DNA from: an uncultured Prevotella sp.
GTDB taxonomy: Bacteria > Bacteroidota > Bacteroidia > Bacteroidales > Bacteroidaceae
Length of the DNA: 64,000 nucleotides
NCBI GenBank assembly: GCA_900771975.1
Contig: CAAGPV010000050.1
Location: forward strand, 1 to 64,000
Direction of reading: 5' to 3'
Under the pieces are notes generated by a model. The model saw only the letters and a list, made by a program, of their open reading frames with translations. It ran no database searches and was not told the DNA's origin. A program made the translations under genes and the position numbers. Shown one piece after another: positions 1-8,254 of the stretch (within the stretch, counting starts at the first letter, position 1; every line of letters begins with the position of its first letter).

Positions 1-15
1 CACCTTATTACGTTG

Positions 16-88
16 TGCGCCCTTAGGGACTCGAACCCTAGACCCACTGATTAAGAGTCAGTTGCTCTACCAGCTGAGCTAAGGGCGC
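16..88 (-). tRNA. tRNA-Lys (anticodon CTT)
   Basis: The minus strand folds as a cloverleaf with a perfect 7-bp acceptor stem (GCGCCCT with AGGGCGC), a D-arm, an anticodon stem ACTGA/TCAGT around the loop CTCTTAA, and a T-arm carrying TTCGAGT. The anticodon is CTT, so it reads the lysine codon AAG. The discriminator base is A and no CCA is encoded, so CCA must be added by the nucleotidyltransferase, which is also encoded in this window near 54 kb. Confidence 0.96.
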
Positions 89-195
89 ATATTTTCTGTT
101 AGCGAGTGCAAAAGTACTGCTTTTCTATGACACTGCCAAATAAATCCTATGTTTTTTTATTTCATCCGAGAAATGGCAAATCAATTGTTCTCAAC

Positions 196-915
196 TTATA
201 GCTTCAAACGCACATACCACCTACGTGGAACACAGCGCCACAAAGCCACGACAATACGCCAACGCCAATCTATAACAACAACTTGTCGCTTGCTATGAAT
301 TGCTTTCACTATGCTCTTTGCAACACGGTGGGCGGTCATTGTCATAGGAAAGTGAGCATTGTCCAGCAAGGGCGTATCAACAAATCCCGGGCGAATGTCC
401 GTTATCGTTATCGGAAGGAATCGTTTGAATGCTTGTTGCTGCAAAGCTTCCAAATAAGACTTCTGCAATGCCTTGGTTGCAGAATAAGCCGGAGCAGGTC
501 CTAACCCACGCGTCGATGCTATGGAGGTAATTGCAGCGATATGGCCTCCTGCATTTTTTGCAAAATAGCGATAGGCTTCACCTATCATACGCACAAATCC
601 CAAGGCGTTGGTCTCTGTAGTTGCAATCTCTTTTTCTTCTTCTAAACATGGATTTTGCCAACCGATTCCGGCAGCATAGAAAAAGAGATTCATTCCTCCT
701 AACTCGTTAATCAGTCGATGGAGCGTTGCTTTTGAAGCAGATTGGGAAACATCAAGCTTCACCGTAAAGATGCGGTCAGGGGCCAAATTCTTAAGTTCGT
801 CCAACACTTCCACACGTCTTGCAGCAAGTCCCACGTGCCATCCTTCCTGAATCAGCAATTGTGCCACCTGCCTTCCAAGACCTGACGATGCTCCTATGAC
901 TATGGCTCTTTTCAT
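196..915 (-). CDS. SDR family oxidoreductase
   Basis: This is a classical short-chain dehydrogenase/reductase of about 239 residues. The N-terminal GASSGLG (residues 8-14) is the glycine-rich Rossmann loop, YAAGIG (80-85) corresponds to the NAG motif, and Ser131, Tyr144 and Lys148 (AYSATK) form the catalytic set. The ATG at 915 is preferred over an in-frame upstream start because it places MKRAIVIGASSGLG directly at the first beta strand. It is an NAD(P)H-dependent oxidoreductase with unknown substrate. It lies 48 bp downstream of the DUF4421 gene on the same strand and may be cotranscribed with it. Confidence 0.88.
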   Translation of the reverse strand: MKRAIVIGASSGLGRQVAQLLIQEGWHVGLAARRVEVLDELKNLAPDRIFTVKLDVSQSASKATLHRLINELGGMNLFFYAAGIGWQNPCLEEEKEIATTETNALGFVRMIGEAYRYFAKNAGGHIAAITSIASTRGLGPAPAYSATKALQKSYLEALQQQAFKRFLPITITDIRPGFVDTPLLDNAHFPMTMTAHRVAKSIVKAIHSKRQVVVIDWRWRIVVALWRCVPRRWYVRLKL

Positions 916-963
916 AAATAAACAGATTGAATGCGATTGATATATTCCTGACAAGATTCTTAC

Positions 964-2088
964 TTATGGATGTTTGCGCCGGCCGAAGTTGAAACCGACA
1001 TACACGTTTACGTTTCCAAACATGTTGTTGGTTGACAATTGCGAGTTGTGATAGTTGTAGGTATGCAGTATAGCGCTTGCACCTACATACCATTTACTAT
1101 TGTTGTAAACCAGACCAAAGCGCCCTATCCCATCCACATTGAACCTGCTCAAGCTAAAGTTGCGAAATGAAAAACGCTGATGGTTAACATCTCCCGAATT
1201 ATGTTTATAGGCCAATGCAGCCGACAACGACACAGCCAGCAACCAATTGCGGGCAAATACCCAGTTGTAAGCATACCCGCCAGAAAAAGACAAGTCGGTA
1301 TATTTCACCGTTCCAAAACGCAACGTTGAATCAACGGTGGAATATTGGTCACCAAGATGCTGCTGTATGACTTCTGAAAGTTTTTCCCAATCGACAGAAA
1401 GCTTGTGGCGAGTATAGCCGATGCCTGCCAAGACGGAACCAGCACTACGCCTTTGCACCGTACTTTGGCTAAAGGCTGCGGGATAGGAAAACTTCCTGTG
1501 ATTGAAAATATAATATAGATTAAAACCTTTGACGCTTGAGTGAACCCCATCAAAAGATACTCCTTTCAAGGCTTTTGTATCCACATCGGAGGCCATACTC
1601 ATGTGTAAGATGCGATAGTCTGACCCTGTTAAACGATAATAGAGATCTATTCCCAACATAGAAGAATAAAGACTTAGATCATACTCTTGACGGTGTTTAT
1701 CTCCAAGTCCTGGATCCAAATGCCCAATATCGAACGTATATCCCAAGAAGACCCAACGCCATCCCAAATAGGGACCTATCCGATAAGACCATTTAGGAGC
1801 AAACGTGATACTTTGTCGGTCCTTGGCTCCCAATCGATAGACTTCGTATGAGCTGGTGTTTTGCACCATTGCTGTATAATTGTAATGTTGTGGCTCTACA
1901 TAAAGTGTATCAATGTCATCAAAACATCGAACAAACGACTTTATGCCATTCCCTATTTTTTGCCAAAACGTGGGGCGTTTCAACGTATCAACCTTCATCC
2001 ATTGAACCGATTTCTGACAAATGCTATCTTCTGCCAAAGACGGCACGGAAACAAAAAGCAGGATTGAAACTAAAGTCCGCAAATACAT
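964..2088 (-). CDS. DUF4421 family exported protein
   Basis: A 374-residue protein with an N-terminal signal peptide (hydrophobic LVSILLFVSVPSLA, likely cleaved near residue 19) and many alternating hydrophobic/aromatic strands, as expected of an outer-membrane or periplasmic beta structure. The stretch with NYTAMVQNTSSYEVYRL and GPYLGWRWVFLGYTFD is, as I remember it, characteristic of the Bacteroidetes family DUF4421. No function is known for this family. It has the same orientation as the SDR gene downstream and the Gfo/Idh gene upstream. Confidence 0.75.
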   Translation of the reverse strand: MYLRTLVSILLFVSVPSLAEDSICQKSVQWMKVDTLKRPTFWQKIGNGIKSFVRCFDDIDTLYVEPQHYNYTAMVQNTSSYEVYRLGAKDRQSITFAPKWSYRIGPYLGWRWVFLGYTFDIGHLDPGLGDKHRQEYDLSLYSSMLGIDLYYRLTGSDYRILHMSMASDVDTKALKGVSFDGVHSSVKGFNLYYIFNHRKFSYPAAFSQSTVQRRSAGSVLAGIGYTRHKLSVDWEKLSEVIQQHLGDQYSTVDSTLRFGTVKYTDLSFSGGYAYNWVFARNWLLAVSLSAALAYKHNSGDVNHQRFSFRNFSLSRFNVDGIGRFGLVYNNSKWYVGASAILHTYNYHNSQLSTNNMFGNVNVYVGFNFGRRKHP

Positions 2089-2108
2089 TTCAAGTTCCAG
2101 TCGTTATG

Positions 2109-3089
2109 TCAAACTTTTCCCAACACTCTATCCATCACCCAATTGGTTGGGGTTGCGCTAATGCTTGTGCTTTCGCATTTGCCTCGACCTTGCAGATGAT
2201 GAACCACCGATGTAATAATAGGCAACTGCACATATGAAGGATTTTTCACGTCCAAACGGTGAACACCGTCACTTTGATGAAGCTCAATGGGTTCATAGTC
2301 GTACACTGAGAAACATAACATTCCAGACGACCCGATCACTTCAATACGATCTTCACGTGCGCTATCATGCCCCACAAAGCACCAGTTTCCACATCCATTT
2401 AGCCCGTTTTGAAACTCGAAGACTGCACTCACGGTGTCTTCCACATCATACAGTCCCCCCCGATTGGCACAGTAGCCATGGGCACGGGTTATAATTCCAA
2501 ACATATCTTGCAGCAAATCCAACTGATGTGGGGCAAGATCGTAAAAATAGCCACCGCCTGAAATATTGGACTGCAGACGCCAAGGCAATTCCCCTTGATG
2601 GTAGTCTAAGTCGCGTGGTGGACAAGAAAACCGCAATTGGAAAGTAAGGATATTCCCTATTGCTCCTTCAGAAACAAGCTGCTTGACTTTTTGGAAATAG
2701 GGCAAGTAACGCCTGTAATAGGCAACAAAACAGGGAACACCCGTAACTTGGCTCACATGATTGATGCGAACGCAGTCGTCATAGGTACTTGCCAAAGGCT
2801 TTTCCACATAGACCGGTTTTCCGGCACGCATGGCCATAATGGCATAAGTGGCATGGGCAGACGGAGGAGTTGCTATATAAATGGCATTGACATCGGGGTC
2901 GTCAATCAGGGCTTGGGCGTCAGTGTACCAACGAGATATTCCGTGATGTTCTGCATAAGCACGTGCTTTAAGTTCATGGCGACTCATGATGGCCACAACT
3001 CTGGAACCTTCTACTTCACTAAATGCTGGACCCGATTTTTTTTCAGTTACTTCACCACATCCTATGAAACCCCAGTTGATTTCTTTCAT
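2109..3089 (-). CDS. Gfo/Idh/MocA family oxidoreductase
   Basis: A 326-residue NAD(P)-dependent sugar or polyol dehydrogenase-like protein. The N-terminal Rossmann fold starts WGFIGCGEV with GxGxx(x) at residues 10-12, and the family signature EKP is at residues 96-98 (VYVEKPLA). The C-terminal half carries GGGYFYDLAPHQLD, the usual H-containing active-site segment of the family. A -7 box TAAGTTTG lies at 3109-3116, about 20 bp before the ATG. The substrate cannot be read from the sequence. Confidence 0.88.
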   Translation of the reverse strand: MKEINWGFIGCGEVTEKKSGPAFSEVEGSRVVAIMSRHELKARAYAEHHGISRWYTDAQALIDDPDVNAIYIATPPSAHATYAIMAMRAGKPVYVEKPLASTYDDCVRINHVSQVTGVPCFVAYYRRYLPYFQKVKQLVSEGAIGNILTFQLRFSCPPRDLDYHQGELPWRLQSNISGGGYFYDLAPHQLDLLQDMFGIITRAHGYCANRGGLYDVEDTVSAVFEFQNGLNGCGNWCFVGHDSAREDRIEVIGSSGMLCFSVYDYEPIELHQSDGVHRLDVKNPSYVQLPIITSVVHHLQGRGKCESTSISATPTNWVMDRVLGKV

Positions 3090-3273
3090 AGCTGACTATT
3101 GTTTCTTGCAAACTTACATATTTTTTCCCGATTATAGCTATTTTCACTGGTATTTTTTATGCCGAAGACGCTTATCTATGGACGTTCCGCCCTATGGAGA
3201 CTGCAGAAACCTTTGCTGCAAGAAAGAATATGACAGACCAGGTAAACTTCCTTTCCGCCATTTTTATAAAAGC

Positions 3274-3320
3274 AAAAACCACATAAACTGTTCTACAAAG
3301 AAGAGAACATCTATGTGGTT
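3274..3320 (-). terminator. Terminator downstream of the Lrp/AsnC gene
   Basis: On the minus strand, AACCACATA pairs with TATGTGGTT and an inner TGTTCT pairs with AGAACA; a T-run follows the second arm at 3274-3276. It lies 38 bp after the regulator's stop codon. The rest of the 3090-3357 gap holds only the -7 box of the Gfo/Idh gene and no recognisable gene. Confidence 0.75.
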
Positions 3321-3357
3321 CTTGATATGTGACAAGACGTTGTCTTATAGAACAGGG

Positions 3358-3855
3358 CTATTCCTGCTCTTCTTCAGCCGATTCTTCTATAGGCATATCC
3401 ACAATTGGAAGCGGACGGTCTATAACGGCATTGAAAGAAATGATGCTTTCTGACCGTGACAAACCCAACGGTTGCAACTTGTCATGGATAATGCTCATGA
3501 GATGATGGTTGTTGAAGGCATAAATCTTGATGAAAAGATCATAGCCTCCTGTCGTGTAATGACACTCTACCACCTCAGGTATTTTCTTTAAAGCGGCCAC
3601 AACCGTATCATAATCGGCTGGATTCTTAAGATACAGACCAATGTATGCACAGGTCTCATATCCAATTTTCTCAGGGTCGATGATAAACTGTGATCCCTTC
3701 AATATGCCCAAATTATATAATTTTTGTATACGCTGATGGATTGCAGCACCACTCACATTACAAACACGTGCTACCTCCAAAAAAGGAATACGGGCATCTT
3801 CCGCAATAAGGCGGAGAATTTTTTTGTCTAATTGGTCTAAACTTCTATGTGCCAT
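3358..3855 (-). CDS. Lrp/AsnC family transcriptional regulator
   Basis: About 165 residues: an N-terminal winged HTH (LDQLDKKILRLIAEDARIPFLEVARVCNVSGAAIHQRIQKL) followed by an AsnC/RAM ligand-binding domain with the GGYDLFIKIYA segment. The ATG at 3855 is preferred over an upstream in-frame start at 3885, because a -7 box TATCTTTG at 3875-3882 lies inside the longer reading frame. Lrp-type proteins sense amino acids. The ilv operon is a few kilobases away, but a regulatory link is only inference. The C-terminus is a short acidic tail (ESAEEEQE). Confidence 0.9.
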   Translation of the reverse strand: MAHRSLDQLDKKILRLIAEDARIPFLEVARVCNVSGAAIHQRIQKLYNLGILKGSQFIIDPEKIGYETCAYIGLYLKNPADYDTVVAALKKIPEVVECHYTTGGYDLFIKIYAFNNHHLMSIIHDKLQPLGLSRSESIISFNAVIDRPLPIVDMPIEESAEEEQE

Positions 3856-4013
3856 TTCTTTTATTAATTTACTGCAAAGATACAACTTTTTGCGGTATAT
3901 TGTACTCTGTTTCGGTATTTTTTCCGCTAATTTAATACTTTTAATAAAAAAGTAGATTTTTCATAGCAAAAAAGTGGTTTCAAATTGAAAGCAAAGCTAT
4001 TTCGCATAATAAG

Positions 4014-4487
4014 TCACTTGCTTTCTTTGGAAAGATTAGTTCCTACATAGTTCAATCGAAGTATGTTGGAACGTCGCAAGGCCTGTTTTACATCCGTTAT
4101 CATGCCCATCGGTGTCTGCCGGTCTGCCGACAACTCCGCTGAAAGGTTTTTGGCATCTGCCGAAGATGCGTGTTTACGCTCCTGCTGCAAATAGTTCGAC
4201 AACTCGTCAATGGTAGACAGTTTATCATTCACTTGCATTACCAACGAATCGTCGGGCAAATTCCCCGTTTGGGTGGCTATATGTCCGATATAGATATGCG
4301 ACACCGTGGACTTTCGAACCAACTTTTTCAATTCGGTTCCGGACGGCACCTGATAACGCACTTTTAGCAAATCGCTACGCATATGGGTGACAATCATAAA
4401 GAAAAAAAGCACCGAGAATATTAAATCGGGCAAAGAACTGGTGTTCAGTCCGGGCATCCCGTGACGATGGCGATGAATCATACTCAT
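4014..4487 (-). CDS. exbD: ExbD/TolR family biopolymer transport protein (second copy)
   Basis: A 157-residue protein with one N-terminal membrane helix (LPDLIFSVLFFFMIVTHM), in which Asp of LPDLIF sits at the position of the proton-carrying aspartate of ExbD/TolR. The remainder would be periplasmic. Its ATG overlaps the stop of the preceding exbD by 4 bp, so the two are translationally coupled. It is the last gene of a four-gene proton-channel operon. Paired non-identical ExbD copies are common in Bacteroidetes. Confidence 0.85.
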   Translation of the reverse strand: MSMIHRHRHGMPGLNTSSLPDLIFSVLFFFMIVTHMRSDLLKVRYQVPSGTELKKLVRKSTVSHIYIGHIATQTGNLPDDSLVMQVNDKLSTIDELSNYLQQERKHASSADAKNLSAELSADRQTPMGMITDVKQALRRSNILRLNYVGTNLSKESK

Positions 4488-5017
4488 TGCTTCCCCTCCC
4501 TTTCTTCTGGTTGATCGTAAACTTCTGCCACACGCTGAGGCAGGGCCTTGTCTATAGCCTGCTTTTGGTCATCTGTCAATTGGTCGTATGCACAATGGTA
4601 AATCTGTGAAGAGCGCTCTCCACGAAGCTGCAGATAAGCATTTTGCACCGCACTCTGAACCTTATAATAGGTATCATAAGAAGCTTTGCGGTCAGACTGT
4701 AGCTGAATGATATGTGCATCACCTTTTTCCCGTATGAACTCAGCCGCTCTACCTGTAACTGCATTCAAGGGTGTTTCTTTTCCATTGCAGAACACCTGCC
4801 CTGTTTGCCTGATATCAATGTGAAGGACATTTCCTTCTTGAACGCTCGTCACTTGTTGCTCTTGCGGATTTAAGGGTGGCAACTCACGAGTAATGCCTTT
4901 ACCTCCGTCCATGGAGGTTGTCACCAAAAAGAAAATGAGCAACATAAACGAGATGTCTGCCGTTGATGTTGTATTGAGCAATGGAACACTGCGTTGTCTA
5001 CGGGTTTTAAACATCAA
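4484..5017 (-). CDS. exbD: ExbD/TolR family biopolymer transport protein
   Basis: A 177-residue protein. The N-terminal motif LLNTTSTADISFMLLIFFLVTT contains the conserved aspartate (STADISF) of the single transmembrane helix used for proton translocation. The C-terminal region is periplasmic and ends in a charged tail (DQPEEREGKQ). It starts inside the stop of the preceding membrane-protein gene (4-bp overlap) and its own stop overlaps the next exbD. It is expected to work with the upstream ExbB/TolQ homologue to energise a TonB- or Tol-type system. Confidence 0.9.
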   Translation of the reverse strand: MMFKTRRQRSVPLLNTTSTADISFMLLIFFLVTTSMDGGKGITRELPPLNPQEQQVTSVQEGNVLHIDIRQTGQVFCNGKETPLNAVTGRAAEFIREKGDAHIIQLQSDRKASYDTYYKVQSAVQNAYLQLRGERSSQIYHCAYDQLTDDQKQAIDKALPQRVAEVYDQPEEREGKQ

Positions 5018-5526
5018 TGCATCCTCCTTCTACGATAACGTGTACTGCCAAACAGAACGGCAAAAATAGCCATTACTATCAAGGCAATAGACGACAAGAC
5101 AAACATATCTGACAGTTTCAGCCAAAAGACGTCGGAATAGGGTTTGCCATTGATGGAGATGCTATCAGTAGGCGCGAACAGGTAGGTAGCAGCCAACAGG
5201 ACTGTTGTCACCCCTGCAGTAACACAGGAAATGCGAGTGACGGGGATTCCGTTCACCAACCGACTTTCACTTCTCCGCATACGCAATTCTTTCATCACGC
5301 TTACTGCAAAGACCACTATCGTCAACAACAGTAAAATCCACATGAAAGCAATAAGCATTCCCGTTAACAAAGGCGCATTATAACCACCTTCATCGGGCAT
5401 TTGCATATCGAAGCCTATAAAGTAGAATGCTGCAAAAACGGCAACTGTCAATGCTATAAGCACATAGAGCACCGTTTGGCTAATGCGTTCTGTGGTCCAC
5501 TTAGTGTGTTGTTTTGTCACTTTCAT
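5014..5526 (-). CDS. Hypothetical four-helix membrane protein within the exb operon
   Basis: A 170-residue protein with about four hydrophobic segments: TVLYVLIALTVAVFAAFYFIG, LLTGMLIAFMWILLLLTIVVFAVSV, ISCVTAGVTTVLLAATYLFA, and MFVLSSIALIVMAIFAVLFG. I do not recognise the family with certainty. It sits 3 bp after the ExbB-like gene and overlaps the first exbD by 4 bp, so it is co-made with the proton channel. A role as an accessory subunit of that channel is inferred from position only. Confidence 0.7.
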   Translation of the reverse strand: MKVTKQHTKWTTERISQTVLYVLIALTVAVFAAFYFIGFDMQMPDEGGYNAPLLTGMLIAFMWILLLLTIVVFAVSVMKELRMRRSESRLVNGIPVTRISCVTAGVTTVLLAATYLFAPTDSISINGKPYSDVFWLKLSDMFVLSSIALIVMAIFAVLFGSTRYRRRRMH

Positions 5527-5529
5527 TAC

Positions 5530-6495
5530 CTACTTCTCCTGTTTATGGCGCATGATGGCATCCAACAACGTTATTGCCGACTCCTCCATCTGACTCGTAA
5601 TGTGCTCTATCTTGGAAAGTATGTAATTGTAGAACACTTGCAAGGTCAATGCTACTATAATACCAAAAATAGTTGTTATCAAAGCGACTTTCATTCCTGC
5701 TGCCACTATTGTCGGACTAATGTCTCCTGCTTGCTGAATTTGGTCGAAGGCCATTACCATGCCTATCACTGTTCCCAAGAAGCCCAAAGATGGCGCCATA
5801 GCAATGAACAGGGTTATCCAAGAACAACCTTTCTCGAGGTTTGCACTTTGAACGGCACCGTAAGAGGCTACCGAACGTTCTATCGTGTCTATCCCTTCGT
5901 TAATTCTGGTCAATCCCTGATAGCAAATAGAAGCCACAGGTCCTCGAGTTTCTCGGCAAAGGCTCTTTGCTCCGTCTATGTCGCCTTGACTGATCTTCCC
6001 ATCCAAATCGGCCATAAAACGCTTGGCATCAATTTCTGAAAGGCTCAAATAGATAATGCGTTCTATGCAGAAAGCCAAGCCCAAAACCAAAGCCAAAGCC
6101 ACAAGCGACATAAATCCAGCATTTCCTTCTATAAATTTTGATTTTAGCAACTGATGAAAGCCTTGTTGCTGCTGAACAGGAGCCACATCGGCCGAGTCGT
6201 CAGACGCCGCTGCGTTCAGTTGCTTTTCCACTTCTTGATTTCCCTGTTGGGAAGAAGCGGAAACGGCCGAGGCTGAAACATCTTCATTGTCGGCCTCGTC
6301 TGCCTGTTGCTCTTGCTGGCGTTCTGCAGCAGTAATGGGCTTTTCCTTTGGCTGCTGCAAACTTACATCTTTCATTTCGGTAGAAGATGTGGCCGGAACG
6401 TCTTTTCCTTTTGCATCACTTTGAGCATGAAGCGACGGTACAGACATAAAAAATAGCATTGACAATATTGCAACTTTTGCTATCAATTGTTTCAT
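5530..6495 (-). CDS. exbB: MotA/TolQ/ExbB family proton channel protein
   Basis: A 321-residue protein. An N-terminal signal-like segment (ILSMLFFMSVPSLHAQ) is followed by about 90 residues rich in Gln, Glu and Ala that look disordered, then three membrane helices. The first is around FMSLVALALVLGLAFCIERI and the last two contain the typical APSLGFLGTVIGMVMAF and TTIFGIIVALTLQVFYNYI signatures of ExbB/TolQ. The long N-terminal extension is typical of Bacteroidetes members. A -7 box TATCTTTG lies at 6519-6526. First gene of the operon. Confidence 0.92.
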   Translation of the reverse strand: MKQLIAKVAILSMLFFMSVPSLHAQSDAKGKDVPATSSTEMKDVSLQQPKEKPITAAERQQEQQADEADNEDVSASAVSASSQQGNQEVEKQLNAAASDDSADVAPVQQQQGFHQLLKSKFIEGNAGFMSLVALALVLGLAFCIERIIYLSLSEIDAKRFMADLDGKISQGDIDGAKSLCRETRGPVASICYQGLTRINEGIDTIERSVASYGAVQSANLEKGCSWITLFIAMAPSLGFLGTVIGMVMAFDQIQQAGDISPTIVAAGMKVALITTIFGIIVALTLQVFYNYILSKIEHITSQMEESAITLLDAIMRHKQEK

Positions 6496-6641
6496 ATTTC
6501 TTACCTTGTAATTTGCTGCAAAGATAGGAAAAATATTATATTAAAAAACCAACCATATACCACATTTATCCTAATTTAACAGCTATTTCCGAACAAGACG
6601 ACAGGTTTGGAAAGGCGAAAAAAACTTTACATAAAACCACA

Positions 6642-6740
6642 CATAGGGTTTTACATTGCAAAAGCAGCCTTTTCAACTGCCAAAACCCTATGTTTTACAA
6701 CGTAAAAGACTATGTTTCACATCCTAAAACACACGCTTTT
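6642..6740. repeat. 11-bp-phased A/T-tract palindromic array, copy A
   Basis: Nine alternating TTTT and AAAA tracts (one is TTTC) begin at 649, 660, 670, 682, 693, 704, 715, 726 and 737 (each plus 6000), a spacing of 11 bp with one 10 and one 12. GC-richer 6-8-mers separate them. Outer arms CATAGGGTTTT (6642-6652) and AAAACCCTATG (6682-6692) are exact inverted repeats. The array lies between the terminator of ilvC and the start of exbB. The same design recurs at 20550 and 60488. It contains no plausible gene. Confidence 0.8.
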
Positions 6741-6898
6741 ACAAATAGAAACGTAACCGTCTTGATACCAGCACTTTACAAGTCGCGATACAATCATTAT
6801 GCCTTTACTGAAATATTTTTACACTTTCAAGTATTCATTATGCAGTTTCACAAATACAGGTATTGGCTTTTTACGTTGCTTTCTGTCGCTAATAACAC

Positions 6899-6938
6899 AA
6901 AAAATGAGGGACAGTCATCATCCGACGACACATCCCTC
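6899..6938 (-). terminator. Terminator of ilvC
   Basis: On the minus strand, GAGGGA (933-938) pairs with TCCCTC (906-911), with an inner GTCGTC/GATGAC stem, followed by a run of six T at 6899-6904. It begins about 24 bp after the ilvC stop and closes the branched-chain amino acid operon. Confidence 0.85.
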
Positions 6939-6962
6939 TTAAACATTATGTACGAGAAAAAT

Positions 6963-8006
6963 TTAATTATTTTCCGGACGCAACTTGCGAACAGTTACTC
7001 CTGCTCTCCACATTTCCTTGTTGCGCATAGCTTCCAACTCGGCATTGAGTTTCTCACGATAGTCGGGCTGAGAGTTCTTATCGATTGCAATCTGAGCTTC
7101 CTTACCTGTTTTTACACTCAGATAAAGCCATTCCATAACGGGCTTGATAGCCTCCCTAAAACGTGGCGCCCAATCCAATGCACCTCTTTGGGCTGTTGTA
7201 GAACAGTTGGCATACATCCAATCCATACCTTTCGCGCCAAAGAGAGGACCAAGACTCTGCGTTAGCTCTTCAACGGTTTCGTTGAAAGCCTCGGAAGGAG
7301 AGTGGCCATTCTCACGGAGAACCTCATACTGAGCTTCAAGCAGTCCCTCTATGGCACCCATCAACGAACCACGTTCACCTGTCAAATCACTTGTTGCTTC
7401 ACGTTGGAAAGTTGTTTTAAACAGATAGCCGGCACCGATGCCAATACCAAATGCGATAGTCTTCTCTTCTGCTTTTCCACTGGCATCTTGATAGACAGCA
7501 TAAGAACAGTTCAAACCTCGGCCCTCGCAAAACATCGTGCGCAAAGAAGTGCCAGAACCTTTCGGAGCTACCATAATGACATCAACGTCTTTTGGAGGCA
7601 CAACACCGGTACGATCATTCCAGTTAATGGCAAAACCATGTGAATAGTAGAGGGTCTTACCTTTTGTCAAGTACTTCTCGATGTTTGGCCAAACGGCAAT
7701 CTGACCCGCATCAGAAAGCAACATACAGAGAATGGTTCCCTTTTCAGCAGCTTCTTCTATTGAGAACAACGTTTCGCCTGGTACCCATCCGTCAGCCTTC
7801 GCCTTCTCGAACGTCTTGCCCTGTCGTTGACCAACAATCACATTAAAGCCGTTGTCGCGTAAGTTGCAAGCTTGTCCTGGGCCTTGAATTCCATATCCAA
7901 TAACAGCAATTGTTTCGTTTTTCAACACTTCACGCGCTTTTTCCAACGAAAATTCCTTACTGGTAACGACGGTTTCCGTTACTCCTCCAAAATTCATCTC
8001 TGCCAT
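6963..8006 (-). CDS. ilvC: Ketol-acid reductoisomerase
   Basis: A 347-residue IlvC that converts 2-acetolactate (or 2-aceto-2-hydroxybutyrate) to the dihydroxy acid with NADPH and Mg2+, the second common step of valine, leucine and isoleucine synthesis. The Rossmann loop reads VIGYGIQGPGQACNLRDNG, and the catalytic half contains the acidic metal site near SDLTGERGSLMGAIEGLLEAQYE. The length fits the short class I enzymes. It is the last ilv gene, separated from the thioesterase by 248 bp that hold its own promoter and a structured leader. Confidence 0.97.
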   Translation of the reverse strand: MAEMNFGGVTETVVTSKEFSLEKAREVLKNETIAVIGYGIQGPGQACNLRDNGFNVIVGQRQGKTFEKAKADGWVPGETLFSIEEAAEKGTILCMLLSDAGQIAVWPNIEKYLTKGKTLYYSHGFAINWNDRTGVVPPKDVDVIMVAPKGSGTSLRTMFCEGRGLNCSYAVYQDASGKAEEKTIAFGIGIGAGYLFKTTFQREATSDLTGERGSLMGAIEGLLEAQYEVLRENGHSPSEAFNETVEELTQSLGPLFGAKGMDWMYANCSTTAQRGALDWAPRFREAIKPVMEWLYLSVKTGKEAQIAIDKNSQPDYREKLNAELEAMRNKEMWRAGVTVRKLRPENN

Positions 8007-8160
8007 AGTTAAATTTGTTTTGTGCGATTTTTTAAAACAACCGCTTGGTTATACTTTCTCCCGTAGGTAGCAAGTCTCTTCTATTCAAGAAGGGCCCTGT
8101 ATCTTTCAATGCCCACACGGGGCACCAACTCGGGGGCTTATACTATCTTTTTCTTTTATT
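8007..8160 (-). promoter_or_regulatory. Structured 5' leader of ilvC (unidentified cis-regulatory RNA candidate)
   Basis: From the predicted start near 8161, about 155 nt precede the ilvC ATG. A GC-rich core has hairpin TGCCC-(5 nt)-GGGCA at 8110-8124, hairpin CTTCT-(5 nt)-AGAAG at 8078-8092, and possible closing pairs between CCCG at 8060-8063 and CGGG at 8131-8134. This is unusual for an AT-rich genome with short leaders. I see no leader peptide with an ATG, no terminator and no match to a riboswitch I know. Confidence 0.45.
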
Positions 8161-8167
8161 TCAAAGG

Positions 8168-8198
8168 CAAAGTTAAGCAAACTTTTCGATTTGACAAA
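8168..8198 (-). promoter_or_regulatory. Promoter of ilvC
   Basis: On the minus strand, TTTG (8195-8198), 19 bp spacer, TAACTTTG (8168-8175): an exact match to the Bacteroidetes primary sigma factor consensus. It lies between the thioesterase stop and ilvC, so ilvC can be transcribed independently of ilvD-ilvB-ilvN. Confidence 0.85.
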
Positions 8199-8254
8199 CT
8201 ATTTATTTGAATTTAACACGTTTTTTATCGCATTTATTCCAATTGGAAACAATT

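Noticed and set aside
6642..6740. CRISPR-like array
   Set aside because: The periodic element is a 4-base tract with variable 7-mers, not a 25-40 bp identical repeat with unique spacers, and no cas gene is near.
6690..7265. Plus-strand open frame of 191 codons spanning the copy A array and the 3' end of ilvC
   Set aside because: Overlaps a palindromic repeat, the ilvC terminator and ilvC itself; no domain or promoter.
8007..8160. T-box or leucine/isoleucine leader-peptide attenuator for ilvC
   Set aside because: No ATG-started ORF with Ile, Leu or Val codons, no terminator and no T-box consensus were found in the leader.
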